Positions 10,474-21,695 of a stretch of 64,000 bases of DNA are shown one piece after another. The notes under the pieces are model-generated. The model saw only the letters and a list, made by a program, of their open reading frames with translations. It had not been told where the DNA came from and made no database searches. This DNA is from Toxonevra muliebris (taxonomy: Eukaryota; Arthropoda; Insecta; Diptera; Pallopteridae), in assembly GCA_963691655.1 (NCBI GenBank), contig OY829326.1:115169388-115233387 (forward strand), in the 5' to 3' direction. The position numbers and the translations under genes are program-made. Numbering within the stretch: the first letter of the stretch is position 1; every line of letters begins with the position of its first letter.

Positions 10474-11796
10474 CAGCGATGCCAACTTGCGGGGAATTCC
10501 CCGATTTGTGGGGAATTTTACTTAGTACGGGGGACCGGAAAATGAGCTGTTTTTTGCCGGGAATTTGAAACCGTCCAGCTTTTAGTTAATAAAGTCTGTA
10601 GAATATTTTTTGTCAAATTTTATATAATGTAAATCGTTTAACTTTTGCAATACTTCATATTTTAGGGTCTTATTATCTTGGTTTGGGAAATCGATTTTTA
10701 AAAAAGTGTGTAATTTGAAAGTATTATATTTCAAAAGTATTTTGTAAAAATTTCAGAGAGAAACTCGAAGTGCTTTAGTAGATATAAACGATTATAGCGA
10801 CGAGTTGTAAGTCAGGCTAAAACAGTCGCGTAGCACTTCGGGATCACTTTCGGCCGTTCAGAAAGGTCTAGCTATGCCTTCGTCCAGCATCTCCTGATTA
10901 ATAATTCAGAACTACGATTGCATCGGTCACCTATCTGTGCGTTATGCAGATGCACCTCTCGGTCGTATTGGGCGGGAGGAAGGTCCGTTGGGGTTCGTCG
11001 ATATATTTAAAAACCGATAGCCAAAACTTTGAACTCATTCTTCTCAAAATAAGGTTTTTGCCATTGGCACGTACGGTCTAAAATTTAAATATGTTTTTCT
11101 ATAAAACAATGGCCCCAGGACATAATAGAAAAAAAAGTTTGGTAAATTTTTTAATCAATTTGCAAAGTTTTACTTTCGAAAAAGTCCAATTTTTGAAAAA
11201 ACTAATTTTGCCAGTCCGCCAAAATTCGCGTTGTTGGAGGGCGTTAGAATTTATATATTTTGGTCAAACAGCCACTTTTTTGGATCCATGTAACTAATCA
11301 CCTATTGCATTTGGAGATTTTTATCGAACACGCTTTTTATTTAATCTTTCGAAAAATGAAAAAAAAATCTAAAAACTCAAAATGTGACTATTTTTTGTTT
11401 CAAAATCAAAAATAGTTTTGACTTTTTTTTCAAAAGGAAACATTTTTTGTTTTTATTTGGATCAAAAGAAAGCCAATGTATTTTCCTTTGAGTGTTTATC
11501 TATCAAAATGAACGTCGAGGAACTCGGTACACCGGATTCATTTGAGCTCAATCGATTTTAAGAGTGGGTTTCCTTGAGATGAAATCCTCTATGTGTTAAA
11601 AGAATTCCGGAGTCAAAAAGTACCTTACTATTAACCTACCGGTTCTGGATCGCATTAAAATAACATTAACCTTGATAAATTTTAAGCGTGTATTGCTGTT
11701 ATAATATAAAATTAAACCGGTGCGGGGAATTTGATTAAAAATCGGGGAATTTCTCGAGGGCTATCGGGGAGACAGAAAAAATAAGTTGGGCACAGG
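10474..11796 (+). mobile_element. GGGGAAT-end DNA element, copy B
   Basis: The left end CAGCGATGCCAACTTGCGGG matches copy A. Internal blocks shared with copy C include CTTTCGGCCGTTCAGAAAGG and CGTCCAGCATCTCCTG. The right part has CCGGTGCGGGGAATTTG, GGGGAATTTCTCGAGGGCTA and AAGTTGGGCAC, the degenerate inverted counterpart of the left end. A GC-richer insert of ~100 bp (about 10911-11010) is absent from copy C. No transposase recognised. Flanking octamers (GTCACCGG on the left) do not match on the right. Confidence 0.7.
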
Positions 11797-11998
11797 TGAT
11801 CCTAAGTTTTTCAATAGTAATTTATTAAGAATCTTTTTACAATGAAATTTATTAAGAATCTTTTTACAATAGACAAAGAATGCTAATCTGGAATTGGTTT
11901 TACTCTATCGTTTCTAGTTTTCTTATGGTCAAAAAAGGGTTAAGTGAAAAATTAATACTAAGTAACTTTGCCCATCTTTTAAAAAATATCTAATAAAA

Positions 11999-12721
11999 CC
12001 CAACAAACCAGACGAACTCGTTTCTAATTCGAAACGATTTTTTTGTGACCATAAAATGTTTCGAAAACGAATATCATTACCGATTCATTGACGAGTTCGT
12101 TTTTTTGGGGAATTGCCTCTTCATTAACGAATTGGTTTTTGATTTCGCTTATGAATTCATCCCGAACTCGAGAATTTCTTCGCAAACGAGCATCATTGGC
12201 GAATCGTTCACGAAATTTTTTTTTGTTTTTTTTAACGATCTTATCTCGCATACCAAAAGTTATTTTGTTAAAACCTTTAAAAGTTTTTTTAACAAATTTT
12301 TATTCGATAATATTACCAAAAAACAAAAGGAACATGTATTTATGTTAATATTTCTTCCATAACTCGACCCAGAAGATTGTTTGTGTTACGTAAATTTGAT
12401 TCTTGATTGTTGATTTCTTAAAAATATAAAAAAATATAGTTAAAATTCTGCAAATGCATATAAAAATATTGATTTATTTATTTACATGATAGGCATCAAG
12501 ATAAAGTATTTAGGATGTCTTGGGAATTCATGTTTCTTTCTTATGAATAAATCTGAAAAATATTATTACTACTATTATTATTAAATTATATTACCAAACT
12601 TTTTTTATTTCGAATTTTTTATTCTTTTCTACTTTTACTAAAACGAATTCGTTTCGAATGCTATGGCGAAGACTCGTTACCGGGCTCGTTTCGAATGCAT
12701 TCATTTCTATGGTTTGTTGGG
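11999..12721. mobile_element. 723-bp TIR element with TTCGAAACGA-type repeats
   Basis: CCCAACAAACCA at 11999-12010 is exactly mirrored by TGGTTTGTTGGG at 12710-12721. Both subterminal zones contain TTCGAAACGA-type motifs (12030, 12060, 12645 and 12685 areas) and repeated forms of ACGAGTTCG, so the interior is rich in short direct and inverted repeats. Overlapping open frames up to 105 codons (12024-12362) are repeat-derived and show no domain. Looks non-autonomous. No clear target duplication, which leaves its superfamily open. Confidence 0.6.
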
Positions 12722-12723
12722 AT

Positions 12724-13665
12724 CAGAGATGCCAACTCATTTTTTCTTTCTCCCCGCTAGCTCTCGAGAAATTCCCCGTTTTTCGCCCAAATTCCCAGCA
12801 CCGGTATAATTTCATATTATAACAATGCGATACACAATTTCCATATAAACATTCTATACAAACGAAAAATGCCCTTTCCGTAGGCTTAAAATCACTCTCG
12901 GTGAGTTTTGTTTTAAAGGGCCCCTGCATTTACTTGGTCGAAAATTCTATAAATTTTTATAGTATTGTTAGATTAACAAAAATGTATTTTCTAACTCCGA
13001 AATTCCTTTGACATAAATATATGTAAAAGTACTTCAATATGACTTCAAATACAAGAAAAAATTGTGTATTAATTTAAAAAAAAATTGTATACAGTCTTAG
13101 CAGCTCACTGAAGCGTCTGAAAAAATACATTTAGAAAAATTATGACTGTTGCCTCAGGACATTTTACGATTATTTTGTTTAATCAACAATTCATAAAATA
13201 TTGGATCGCAAAAATTGATTTTCCCAAAAAAAGGATTTTTTTTCGTAAAAAATAAAGTTACAAATTAAGCCAGGAATTTACCAAACTTATTTTTTCTAGC
13301 ACGCCCTGGGCCATTGTTGTGTAGAAGAGCATATTTAAATTTTAGTTATGGTGCACGCCAATGGCAAAAACCTTATTTTGAGAAATAGAGTTTCAAAGTT
13401 TAAGCTATCGGTTCTTAACATATAAAATATACTTCTACTTCATTATAATGGCTGACCGTAATTTATAAGTTTACAGATTACAGTCAGGAGGTGCTGGACG
13501 GAGGCACAACTAAGCCTTTCTAAACGGCCGAAAGAGAAGCCGAAGCGACGCACGATCTTTTTGGCTTATCTGACACTCTGCATTACAATCGTCTATATCT
13601 ACGAAAGCACTCTGAAATTTTTACAAAATACTTTTGAAATACAATCATTTCAAATAGCACACGTC
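12724..13665 (-). mobile_element. GGGGAAT-end DNA element, copy C (inverted)
   Basis: Read on the minus strand, it ends with GGGGAATTTCTCGAGAGCTA and TGAGTTGGCATCTCTG, so the terminus CAGAGATGCCAACTC at 12724 is the inverted partner of the left ends of copies A and B. Internal homology runs through GCCATTGGCG (about 13360) and CTTTCGGCCGTTTAGAAAGG (about 13520) to about 13665, where it stops. The element's other terminus is missing. This copy gives the best view of the right terminus. Confidence 0.7.
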
Positions 13666-16058
13666 GATTTTGATCAAAAATTGGGGTTCAGTAAATACGA
13701 ATCTGGATTCCGTTTATCCGCTATCTTACTTGCTTACAGTCCCAAACGTTGGTCATGAATCGAAAGACAATATTATAGGGACGAAGAAACTAAAACCCCC
13801 TGAACTGTAATCAAAAAGAGGATCGCTGCAATAGACATATTGAGACCACAGTTTCAATTTTGAATTTCTCCATTCATTAGCCTAATCTGATCTTCGTTAA
13901 TTTTTTACAACATTTTAATGACTTATTATTTGTTTTTTACATGCGTAGTACTAAAATACATTTAAAAAAATACTAAGTCGACATTATTTCCATCTACTTA
14001 TTTCGTTAATAAGTTGTTTTTAGCTAAAACCTGTTAACTTTAAATATCGTAACCAATAATTTAATAAATTCTCGGTTGTTTTCATTTGTGTTATGATAGA
14101 AATACCAAACAATCTTAAATATAATAATTTACACTCCATTTATGAAACTAAAAACAATTTACAGCACATGACTGTCAAATACTTAAGAAATCATGTTATT
14201 GTTGAATTAACTTTAAGTCACCAAACGCACAGCAGTATGTAATTTCTAAAGTAATTCCCAATCTAAGTATAGTAATTAAATCTTAAACATGAAATCTGTG
14301 AAAGTGAACTAATTGCAGAATACGAACACGCGTTTTTCTTTTGCCTTTACACCTCTATGTTTGTTACCATTTTACATTCTACATACATACAAACATTCAT
14401 ATAATATTTTAGAACGTACCTATCGTTTTCATATCATTTAAAAAAAAGAAATAGAACTATAAAAGTTAGAAGGCGAAAGCCATGATGAAACCAAAGAAAA
14501 ACCTGAAGAAACCAGAAGAGGAACCAACCGAACCAACAACGCTAATGCGCTTTAATTACAGGTTTAACCAATTCTGTATAGTGGTAGTTCAGTTGAGTTG
14601 AGTTGCTTTGGTTATTAGACAAGGCAAGCAAGCAGGCAGGCAGGCAAGCAGGCAGGCAGGCAGACAGTCAGTCAGGCCATCATTATACGCGTATGTTTGT
14701 ATGTGTGTTTTTAGAAACTAAATCAGTTCACTTGAAATGAAATGTTTAACAGCAGCACGCTGAACCCGCAGCAGCAGTTGCGTTGTTGTCTCACATCCAA
14801 ACTGCGACGACGACGACGACAACATCCCAAAGGTCATCAACAAAAAAAATTAATACAGACAGACTAAAAGAAAAAAAAAAATAAGATCAACAAAAAATAC
14901 GAAACAAAATTGAAATGAAGGCTGCGCCAAACTCTAATGGCATCAAGTATGCATACAAAAATTGTATAAGTTCTTCGCAACAAAACAATCAAATTGGTAA
15001 TCACAAATGGAATATGTATAAATATATTGCACGCTGTCGGAAATACATATTCGTCGTCGTATATACTATATGTTAGTATAGGAAAAAAAGATGAAAAAAT
15101 GCTCTGAAAAGAAAATGTGAAAATGATTAATCATTTTAGGTGCGCATCATCGTCAGCGGAACAAAAGTAACTTTGACGACAACAACAACAGAGCAAAAAC
15201 AACAACGACAACAGCGACAGCAACAGCAATAATGATGATAATAATAATAAGCAACAAAACTGACCCAGTCCATTTTGTACATATGTGAAATAATTGTGTT
15301 GCCACTTTAAAAAATCGCAAGTAATTTGAAAAATTTCGAGCAGGTACTAAAACCAATGATAACATTTTTTTAAAAAACAATTTACTGAACCCGTGATAAA
15401 ATTTTATAGTTTTTTTTTTAACATTTTGTAGTTATACAAAAAAAAAAAAAAATTTATGTAGTTTAGAGGGTGTAGTAGTAATTGGCTTGTGCCTAGAAAT
15501 TGAGGGGACCTTCTGGTCTAGCGCACTTGAATTTGACGAGTTTTTAGGATTTTTTTAAATGAAATAATGAGGAATAGTATTTAAACTTTGTAGATATATT
15601 TTATTACTTTAACAATATACAAAAATAATAAACAAACTTATACAATAGTACAAAAAATCGTAAAGATATTCAAAATGGATTAAAAAAGTTCTTGTTCAAT
15701 TCCTTGTAAAAGGAAAAATATGGTTCCTTGAAATATTTTTTACTTTCCTTTTTAATTATACCACATTACAAATCAATTACATATTGGCGAAAGTTATCTG
15801 GGACTTTATGGAAGTACAGATTTATTTCAGATTGTATCTTCACAGAATAATTTACATTGTCTTAGTTTATTCAGTACTCCATGAGCAACAATCGATCGTC
15901 TAAGAACCAGATCCAATATGAGTCCCAACACTCGATCTAGCTATGACAGAGCTCTGGCAATGACATCTAATATCGAACAAATTTTAAATTGGACAAAAGG
16001 ATTTTGACAAATGGATTGATTTCTTGGCTTGATGTTTATTGTATATAAGGTATGTATA
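13666..16058. other. Microsatellite-rich non-coding stretch
   Basis: Holds a CAGG/CAAG run (about 14620-14675), a CGA run (about 14806-14822) and a CAA/ACG/AAT cluster (about 15178-15250). An A-rich block at about 15430-15450 follows. No protein domain, RNA gene or transposon terminus recognised. Confidence 0.5.
14620..14675. repeat. (CAGG)n/(CAAG)n microsatellite
   Basis: Interrupted tetranucleotide array: AGGCAAGCAAGCAGGCAGG units followed by CAGACAGTCAGTCAGG. The steps between unit variants suggest slippage. Confidence 0.9.
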
Positions 16059-17214
16059 CGAAAAAAACTGGTGGCAGTAAACATGTTGTATTAATTCAAA
16101 TATGACAGTTACAGCAAATTTTCGTAGAAAATTTTCCGTTTTAAATTTCTGCATCATTATTTTTTCTGATTTTTTAAAATTACGCAAATGAGTTCATCGA
16201 AATCGAGCACGCGCGATATAATTGTGCGCAAAAATCAAGATTTTCCACATAAGTCATATAAAGACATTGCCAAAAGTTTAACAATTGCAAAATCTACTGT
16301 AACTTTAGTGCTTAAAAACTGTAGTGAACGACTAACTACCGAAAGGAAAACTGGAAGTGGGCGAACGAAGGGGTTCATCTCGGAGGAAAAAGCAAAGAAA
16401 GTGAAAAACTTGTTTCAAAGAAATCCAGGCCTTTCCATCAGAGATGTTGCTAAAAAAAGTCCATATGCCACTCGGATATGTTCAAAAAGTACGCAGAGTA
16501 AAAGGACTTAAGACGTATAAAGTTCCGCTAGCAACGAACCTGAATGACAAAAAAATGCAACAGCAAAAACTAGCGCACGAAAGCTGTACGACAAAATTGT
16601 ACATCATTTTGATTGTATGATCATGGACGACGAATCGGATGTCAAAGCAGACTTTAATCAGCTTCCTAGTCAACTATTTTACGCTTCGAAAAAGAGAGGT
16701 GATGTTGCGCCTAAATTTAAGCTAAAGAAAGTGGAAAAGTTTGCGAAGAAATATGAAAGAAATGGCAAGCAATTTGCCAATGAGGCATAAAGAGTGCAGC
16801 TTTTGTCACTAATGGTACCATCAACTAAAAAATTTACTTAGAAGAGGGCTTACAAAAACGTCTACTGCCAATGGTACGTCTTTACAAAGTTCCTGCCCTC
16901 TTCTGGCCAGATTTAGCAACTTGCCATTACGGCAATGACGTGGTATAAAGAGAATGGGGTACAAATTGTTCCACAAGATGCCAATCCCACAAATTGCCCA
17001 GAAAAAGTGGACTACTGTGTCATCTCAAATGTCCCAAAGTGATGTGCAACGTTTAATGGCTGGAGTTAAGTCAAAGTTTCGCATACGCACCAATCACATA
17101 AATAAAGTTTTTATTTTTCTTAAAGTTGCAATTTCAATTGATATATGAATTTCTGTTTTTATTTAAAAAATATAATTTTTATAACTAGTTAATGTCGACC
17201 AGTTTTTTTTTGCG
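16059..17214 (+). mobile_element. Tc1-like element 1, complete ends, dead gene
   Basis: Left end CGAAAAAAACTGGTGGCAGT (from 16059) and right end, inverted, CGCAAAAAAAAACTGGTCGA (to 17214) form clear terminal repeats. TA flanks both sides (16057-16058 and 17215-17216), the target duplication of the Tc1/mariner superfamily. Length 1156 bp with one transposase gene in plus orientation. Shares gene layout with the element at 59878-61175, but the terminal sequences differ, so it is a separate family. Confidence 0.85.
16188..17130 (+). pseudogene. Tc1-like transposase pseudogene
   Basis: The ATG at 16188 opens a 107-codon frame with a helix-turn-helix: HKSYKDIAKSLTIAKSTVTL, then ERKTGSGRTKGFISEEKAKK and NPGLSIRDVAKK. 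A frameshift near 16460 leaves the rest in other frames: GLKTYKVPLATNLNDKKMQQ, then IMDDESDVKADFNQLPSQLF (first catalytic D block, MDDE), and a later WYKENGVQIVPQDANPTNCP that marks the last catalytic region. The segment around LPSSGQI*QLAITA is the decayed form of FWPDLASCHY. Several stops and a deletion after KFAKKY make it inactive. The long gap between the second and third acidic blocks fits DD41D-like Tc1 relatives (inference). Confidence 0.85.
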
Positions 17215-18477
17215 TAAACATGTCTTAGAGTATATTTTAATTAAAAAAACATCAAAAGTATAATTAATAATATGTGGCAGCTCTCCCAATTGCTCCAGTA
17301 TATATATAAAACGAAAAGACACAATCCAATATTGAAAAAGGTCACGTGGTCAAGATAATTTTGCTCTGCATTGAAGATGACGATGACGAACATTTTCCTC
17401 CTCATCTCATTTTATACGGCATGCACGTTACACACATACAATCATGCATACATATGTATGTGCCTGTTTCCCTATCATATACAACGTTGCTGAAAAATTG
17501 ATGATGGACATGATGACCATCAGAATTTAAATCAGAAATAATCTAAGATGAAATAGCATCAGATTTATTATAAGTTTCTGTCTGTATCAAGACCATGAGC
17601 GTTATATGTAGAAAACATTACTGCCCGCTGACGTCTTCACCTGTTTCGCTGAACGACATTGACGTCAAATTGAAGTCACACAGCCACGCTGACTACAGCA
17701 GCAGCATGTGTAGTGGATAAGAGGAATTGTTGTTGATCCTGGCAATGATTATTGCGTTGTATGAAAAAAAAAAATACTTACTTGTTGTTATTGTTGCAGC
17801 CACAGTACATGCGAATACAAATGTATGAATATCGTTTTTATATCTACATTGTATATTGTAGATAAAAATCTCTATAGATACAAATACAGATGACCACTGT
17901 TCTCGCACTTAACTTGTACACCAACATGATGTAAAATGATGTGAGACCACGTTCGTCTTCATGTGATGTGATGTGATTTGATGTGATGCAATGTGATGTC
18001 CTGTTGTTGGGATAATGACTTTTTAGTGATGGCCCAACGTTTTGTCAATTGATGATTTGTAGTTTTCATTTGTGTTATTATAAAAAGCTGAAGTTGAAAG
18101 GTTTTTTTCTTTGGTTTTTCTTTTTTTTTTGTTTTTGCTTGCTATAAATTATTGTTATATGTCATTAATTCAATTTTTGTCATATTGAGTGCTCTTTGAT
18201 ATTGATTAATTGCCATATGGATGAGCTATGGAGTTTAATTATTTTACATAACTATATCTAAAAAATATCCGCTCGTATGTATCTATTTTAAATATATCTA
18301 AATTTGCAACAATATGAAAAATATTTTGTTATTTATATTATATATTTTTTATTTATTTTTTTTGTTATAAGCATCTGTTTTTAACATACTTACAATTTAA
18401 ATTAAAGTAAACGATTCTATTGCCTTCCGGTTATTTTCATATATGCACATATTTGTGACTAACTATGCGAATATAAT
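17215..18477. other. Non-coding stretch with GATGT microsatellite
   Basis: No gene recognised. Contains a degenerate GATGTGATGT array (about 17935-18000), small TATA/CATA runs and poly(T) tracts near 18115-18135. Open frames are short and without domains. Confidence 0.5.
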
Positions 18478-18606
18478 TACCCAGTAGACCAAGCAGCGAG
18501 TGTTGAGCGAATGTACGTTTAAACTATCGCAAACTGGCTGAGAAATTAGCGCTTTGCGTTCAAAAGTACGAGCGTCACATGAACATTTGCTTAATCCTCT
18601 AGATCC
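18478..18606. repeat. Dispersed repeat starting ACCCAGTAGACCAA, copy 1
   Basis: ACCCAGTAGACCAA, then GAGCGAATGTACGT, TCGCAAACTGGCTGAGAAAT, GCGTTCAAAAGTACGAGCG and CATGAA. The same series recurs in the same order at 18798-18905, so these are direct copies about 320 bp apart. Both begin at the same base, which suggests a true element end. Confidence 0.7.
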
Positions 18607-18797
18607 CAAGCATGCCTCTAGGTAGTCTTCACTACAATGGTGTAATTACCTCCTTAATAGGTTTTTGATGTTACATTTCATCGTATCGTTTATTGAATTT
18701 CCCAAGCTTTTCAAAAAAATGCATCAGTTATGAGTTATGATGCGTATTACAGAAGTTAGCGGCAGTCAAACTCAAAAATTTATATAATTTTTGAGTA

Positions 18798-19275
18798 TAC
18801 CCAGTAGACCAATGTTGAGAGAATGTTCGTCTAAACTGTCGCAAACGGGCTCAGAAATGAGCGTTTTGCGTTCAATACGAGCATCGCATGAATATTCATT
18901 TAATGTTCGTGAGCGCAAGAGAGATGACAAACGGTTTCTTTAGCACACGGCACAACAACAAAAAAACGAGCGTCGCAAAATCATTCGATTAATGGTAGTA
19001 AATGTGCTCGCAAACGATAAGTTTGGGAGCTTGAATATGACAATGAAAATTTAATAAAAAAAGGGGACAACAAACGGTTTCTCTGGCTTGTAAAAAGGTT
19101 AGCAAAAGCTCGCTAATGATATCTTTTGCAAGTGTTGTAAACGAAACTTTTGCTGCCACAAACTGAGCTACAGATGATTCGTTTTCGTATCATTTTTGGA
19201 TCGGATCGCAATAGTTTTGTCCGCAAAAGTTTCGCTAATTTCTCGTAAACGATATGGTTTTTTGCCCGCTTGGCA
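18798..19275. repeat. Dispersed repeat starting ACCCAGTAGACCAA, longer copy 2
   Basis: Begins as copy 1 does and extends further, with repeated TCGCAAACG, CTCGCAAACGATAAG and CTCGTAAACGATATGG phrases to about 19275. There GCCCGCTTGGCAAAATT is a possible, very imperfect inverted match to the start. No ORF with a domain. Probably a non-autonomous element of unknown class. Confidence 0.5.
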
Positions 19276-19619
19276 AAATTCTAATTCAGCTGCAATTGAC
19301 AAAATTACAGCTGAAGTTTTTTTTTTTGAAAATATTGAGTGACAGTATATTTTGACGAAAGTTTGCCTTCAAGCGCATTAAAATTTTCTCTTGTTTTTTT
19401 TTTTTGCTTAAAACTAAAATGGAAAATGTATTCAGTTTTGTACACTCACCTTATATAAAAGTATAGTAAGGAAAAAAATGTGCATTAAATATAAACTATA
19501 TTATTTTCATTATCTGATGACAGATACTCATACTCATACTCACCATGAATTGTTAAAAATTAGTTTATAAGAATTGAATTAAAATGAATAGACTTTAAGC
19601 AAATTTACTGAACCAGAAC
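19276..19619. other. AT-rich spacer
   Basis: Poly(T) runs and AT-rich sequence; no gene seen. Confidence 0.5.
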
Positions 19620-20073
19620 TATTCTGCGGGCAGCCTTGGAGTTTCACGAAGCACAATCTCAAGAAATGGCTCGCATCAATACTGGATGGAAACAAAAGGT
19701 ATAAGAGTAGCGAAAGTCATGCCAAATATATCTAGAAAGAGAACTAAAGATATTATTGGATTAACAAGAACATTGTCTCAGGTTTCTTAACTGGAAATTA
19801 TAAAGTAAACAAGCATCTGTATAATATGAAGATAAGTTAAAATGACTTATGTAGGTTATGTATCGAAGAAGAGGTAATTGTCTAAATTTAACTCGTCTTC
19901 GTTACTTAGGAAACTCTTACCATCAGAATTTTTGGACAAATCTCCCAAGAATGCTCCAAGAATTCTTAACGAATACAAGACTCAGGGATGATTTGTAATC
20001 TATAGAGTTGGTCACAATAGGCCCAACTGAGGCCTCGGTGACTAGTTCCTGCTCTTTATTCAATCTAATCTAA
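19620..20073 (+). pseudogene. LINE tail remnant, R1/LOA/I-like
   Basis: A degenerate reading gives FLTGNYKVNKHLYNMKIS, a stop, then NDLCRLCIEEE, which is the C-terminal Cys/His knuckle zone after the RNase H domain in R1/LOA/I-group LINE ORF2 (family pattern: GHC...HL..I......C..C.EEEE). It is followed by a 3' UTR-like stretch GGCCTCGGTGACTAGTTCCT and a simple tail ATCTAATCTAATCTAA near 20056-20073, where pentanucleotide tails are usual for these LINEs. Many stops and shifts; only the last ~450 bp remains. Confidence 0.6.
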
Positions 20074-21285
20074 TCTAAGAATAGACTTTAATGACCAATA
20101 ATGCCAGAAGGCGAACAAAAGACACAGAGCAAGCAGATCAAACGATCGTTTCGGGATTCGCTACGGTTCTTCATCCATGATCTTTGTGATAGCCCCTTTA
20201 TTTCAACACTCTAAGTAAGTGAATCGCCAAATTTGTAAAAAAAAAAATCCAAATTAAAATGTTAAAATAAAATTAATTATTTCCAATTTTTCTAGCTTTA
20301 TTCCGCTACGAATAAAAAAAAAATATGGAACAAAAAAAAATTAACTAAGATTTCAATTTTAATCAATTATTTTTCCAAAACGACTTCCAAAAATGGGTTA
20401 GGGATTTTAATTTCTTCAAAAAGTATTTGAATTCAGGATCTGATGATTTATATATAAATTTATTTATTTTTGTAAACAAAATTGTTAACAACTCAGAAAG
20501 TTCACTAGCAAAAAAACTAAGTAGGCAATAGAGTATAAATATTTTCTTTTTCGGGCCTTGAACTCGAGATCTTCCACTCATTTACTATAAAGTCTCAGCA
20601 ATCTTATTACGTAAATGACATATTTATCAATTTTAACAAAAATTTTATTTCAATCAATGACACCTTCTTCAGTGACATTAATTTCTCATAGTTATATGTA
20701 TATAATAAGCATTAATGTGTCACACTGACATAATCTTCCAGAAGTCAACGCAGTTAATCGCCTTAAAAACTTCCAATAGCCATTGCATTCATGCCATAAA
20801 CGAACAAATCTCAAAAGAAACTCTAACAACAAAGAAATGAAGAAGCCAACGAAGTAGAAAAAGCGAAAAAAAAGAAGTAGTACAAGGAGTAATCAATCAA
20901 AATTATTTGTCACTTATCCCCGTAAAGTAGTTATGTTGTGACAAAAATAGAAACCTGCTGCAATACAATGATAAAACCATCACATTCAATGTGTGTATGT
21001 AGTTAAAATTAAAGAGATTTGCTATACTCACTTTAGAGACGATAACGACAACGACTCACACTGGGTCAGAAATCCAAAAATCTGGCCAAAATTTAAAGGT
21101 ATTATTGAATTCTGAACTTACAAGGTACATAAGGGTTTTCGAGGTTCCTGATTACCAAGCTGATTTGAAAATTCACAAAAATAAAATCGCGGACAAAATA
21201 TGGTGGAACGAATGCCGGAAGCTATTTTTTTTATAAAGATCTATGACTTAAGTGATTATTTAATAAATTATTTACATAAAACAAT
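20074..21285. other. AT-rich non-coding stretch
   Basis: No gene recognised. The minus strand at about 20545-20600 has CTCGAGTTCAAGGCCCG after a TGAGTGGAAGAT stretch, weakly like a tRNA T arm; too poor to call. A-rich runs occur at 20235-20250 and 20320-20340. Confidence 0.4.
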
Positions 21286-21695
21286 TTAAATTTTACTTAC
21301 AATCTTCGGAAGGTGTTTTTTTGTAATGGTAACACCCGCTTTAAAGAATAGCCTGTCACAAGAGTCTGAAGATGCCACAGGAAATAGAAACAATCGTACT
21401 TGCTTATGCAAAGAAGAAAATATGTATTTCCTTTCCTCCCATTCTTCCAAAGGACACGATCTTAGTGGATAAATGGGTGAGGATAAGTAGTTTGTATTCG
21501 AGCCATTACCAAAAGTAATTTTTCTAAGCTTTTGGTTTACTATTAGTTCCTGGTGGAGCTCCCAGGTACAAAACTTTTTGGTCATTGGGGCATTTTCGAA
21601 TTCTGACTCGCTACTGCTATTTCCGCTTTTCCAGAAAGGATGCTTTAAGCGGTTGTTATAGCATTGAAGCGATATAATATTGCTAAGGTAACATT
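21286..21695 (-). pseudogene. hAT transposase C-terminal (dimerisation) remnant
   Basis: Minus-strand reading gives KHPFWKSGNSSSESEFENAP, then MTKKFCTWELHQELIV, CPLEEWEERKYIF and LFPVASSDSCDRLFFKAGVT followed by ITKKHLPKIVSKI. The pattern W...........L...A......P.ASS.SCDRLF.KAG.....KR is that of the hAT family C-terminal dimerisation domain of ZBED-type transposases (known: PATSVPSERLFSKAG). Only about 130 codons at the 3' end are preserved; the BED finger and catalytic regions are not seen. No terminal repeats found. An old hAT copy. A domesticated gene is unlikely given its isolation. Confidence 0.8.

Noticed and set aside
10466..11804. 8-bp duplication around copy B
   Set aside because: GTCACCGG on the left has no match right of the degenerate right end.
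14611..14675. CRISPR-like regular repeat
   Set aside because: It is a tetranucleotide microsatellite without spacers; eukaryotic context.
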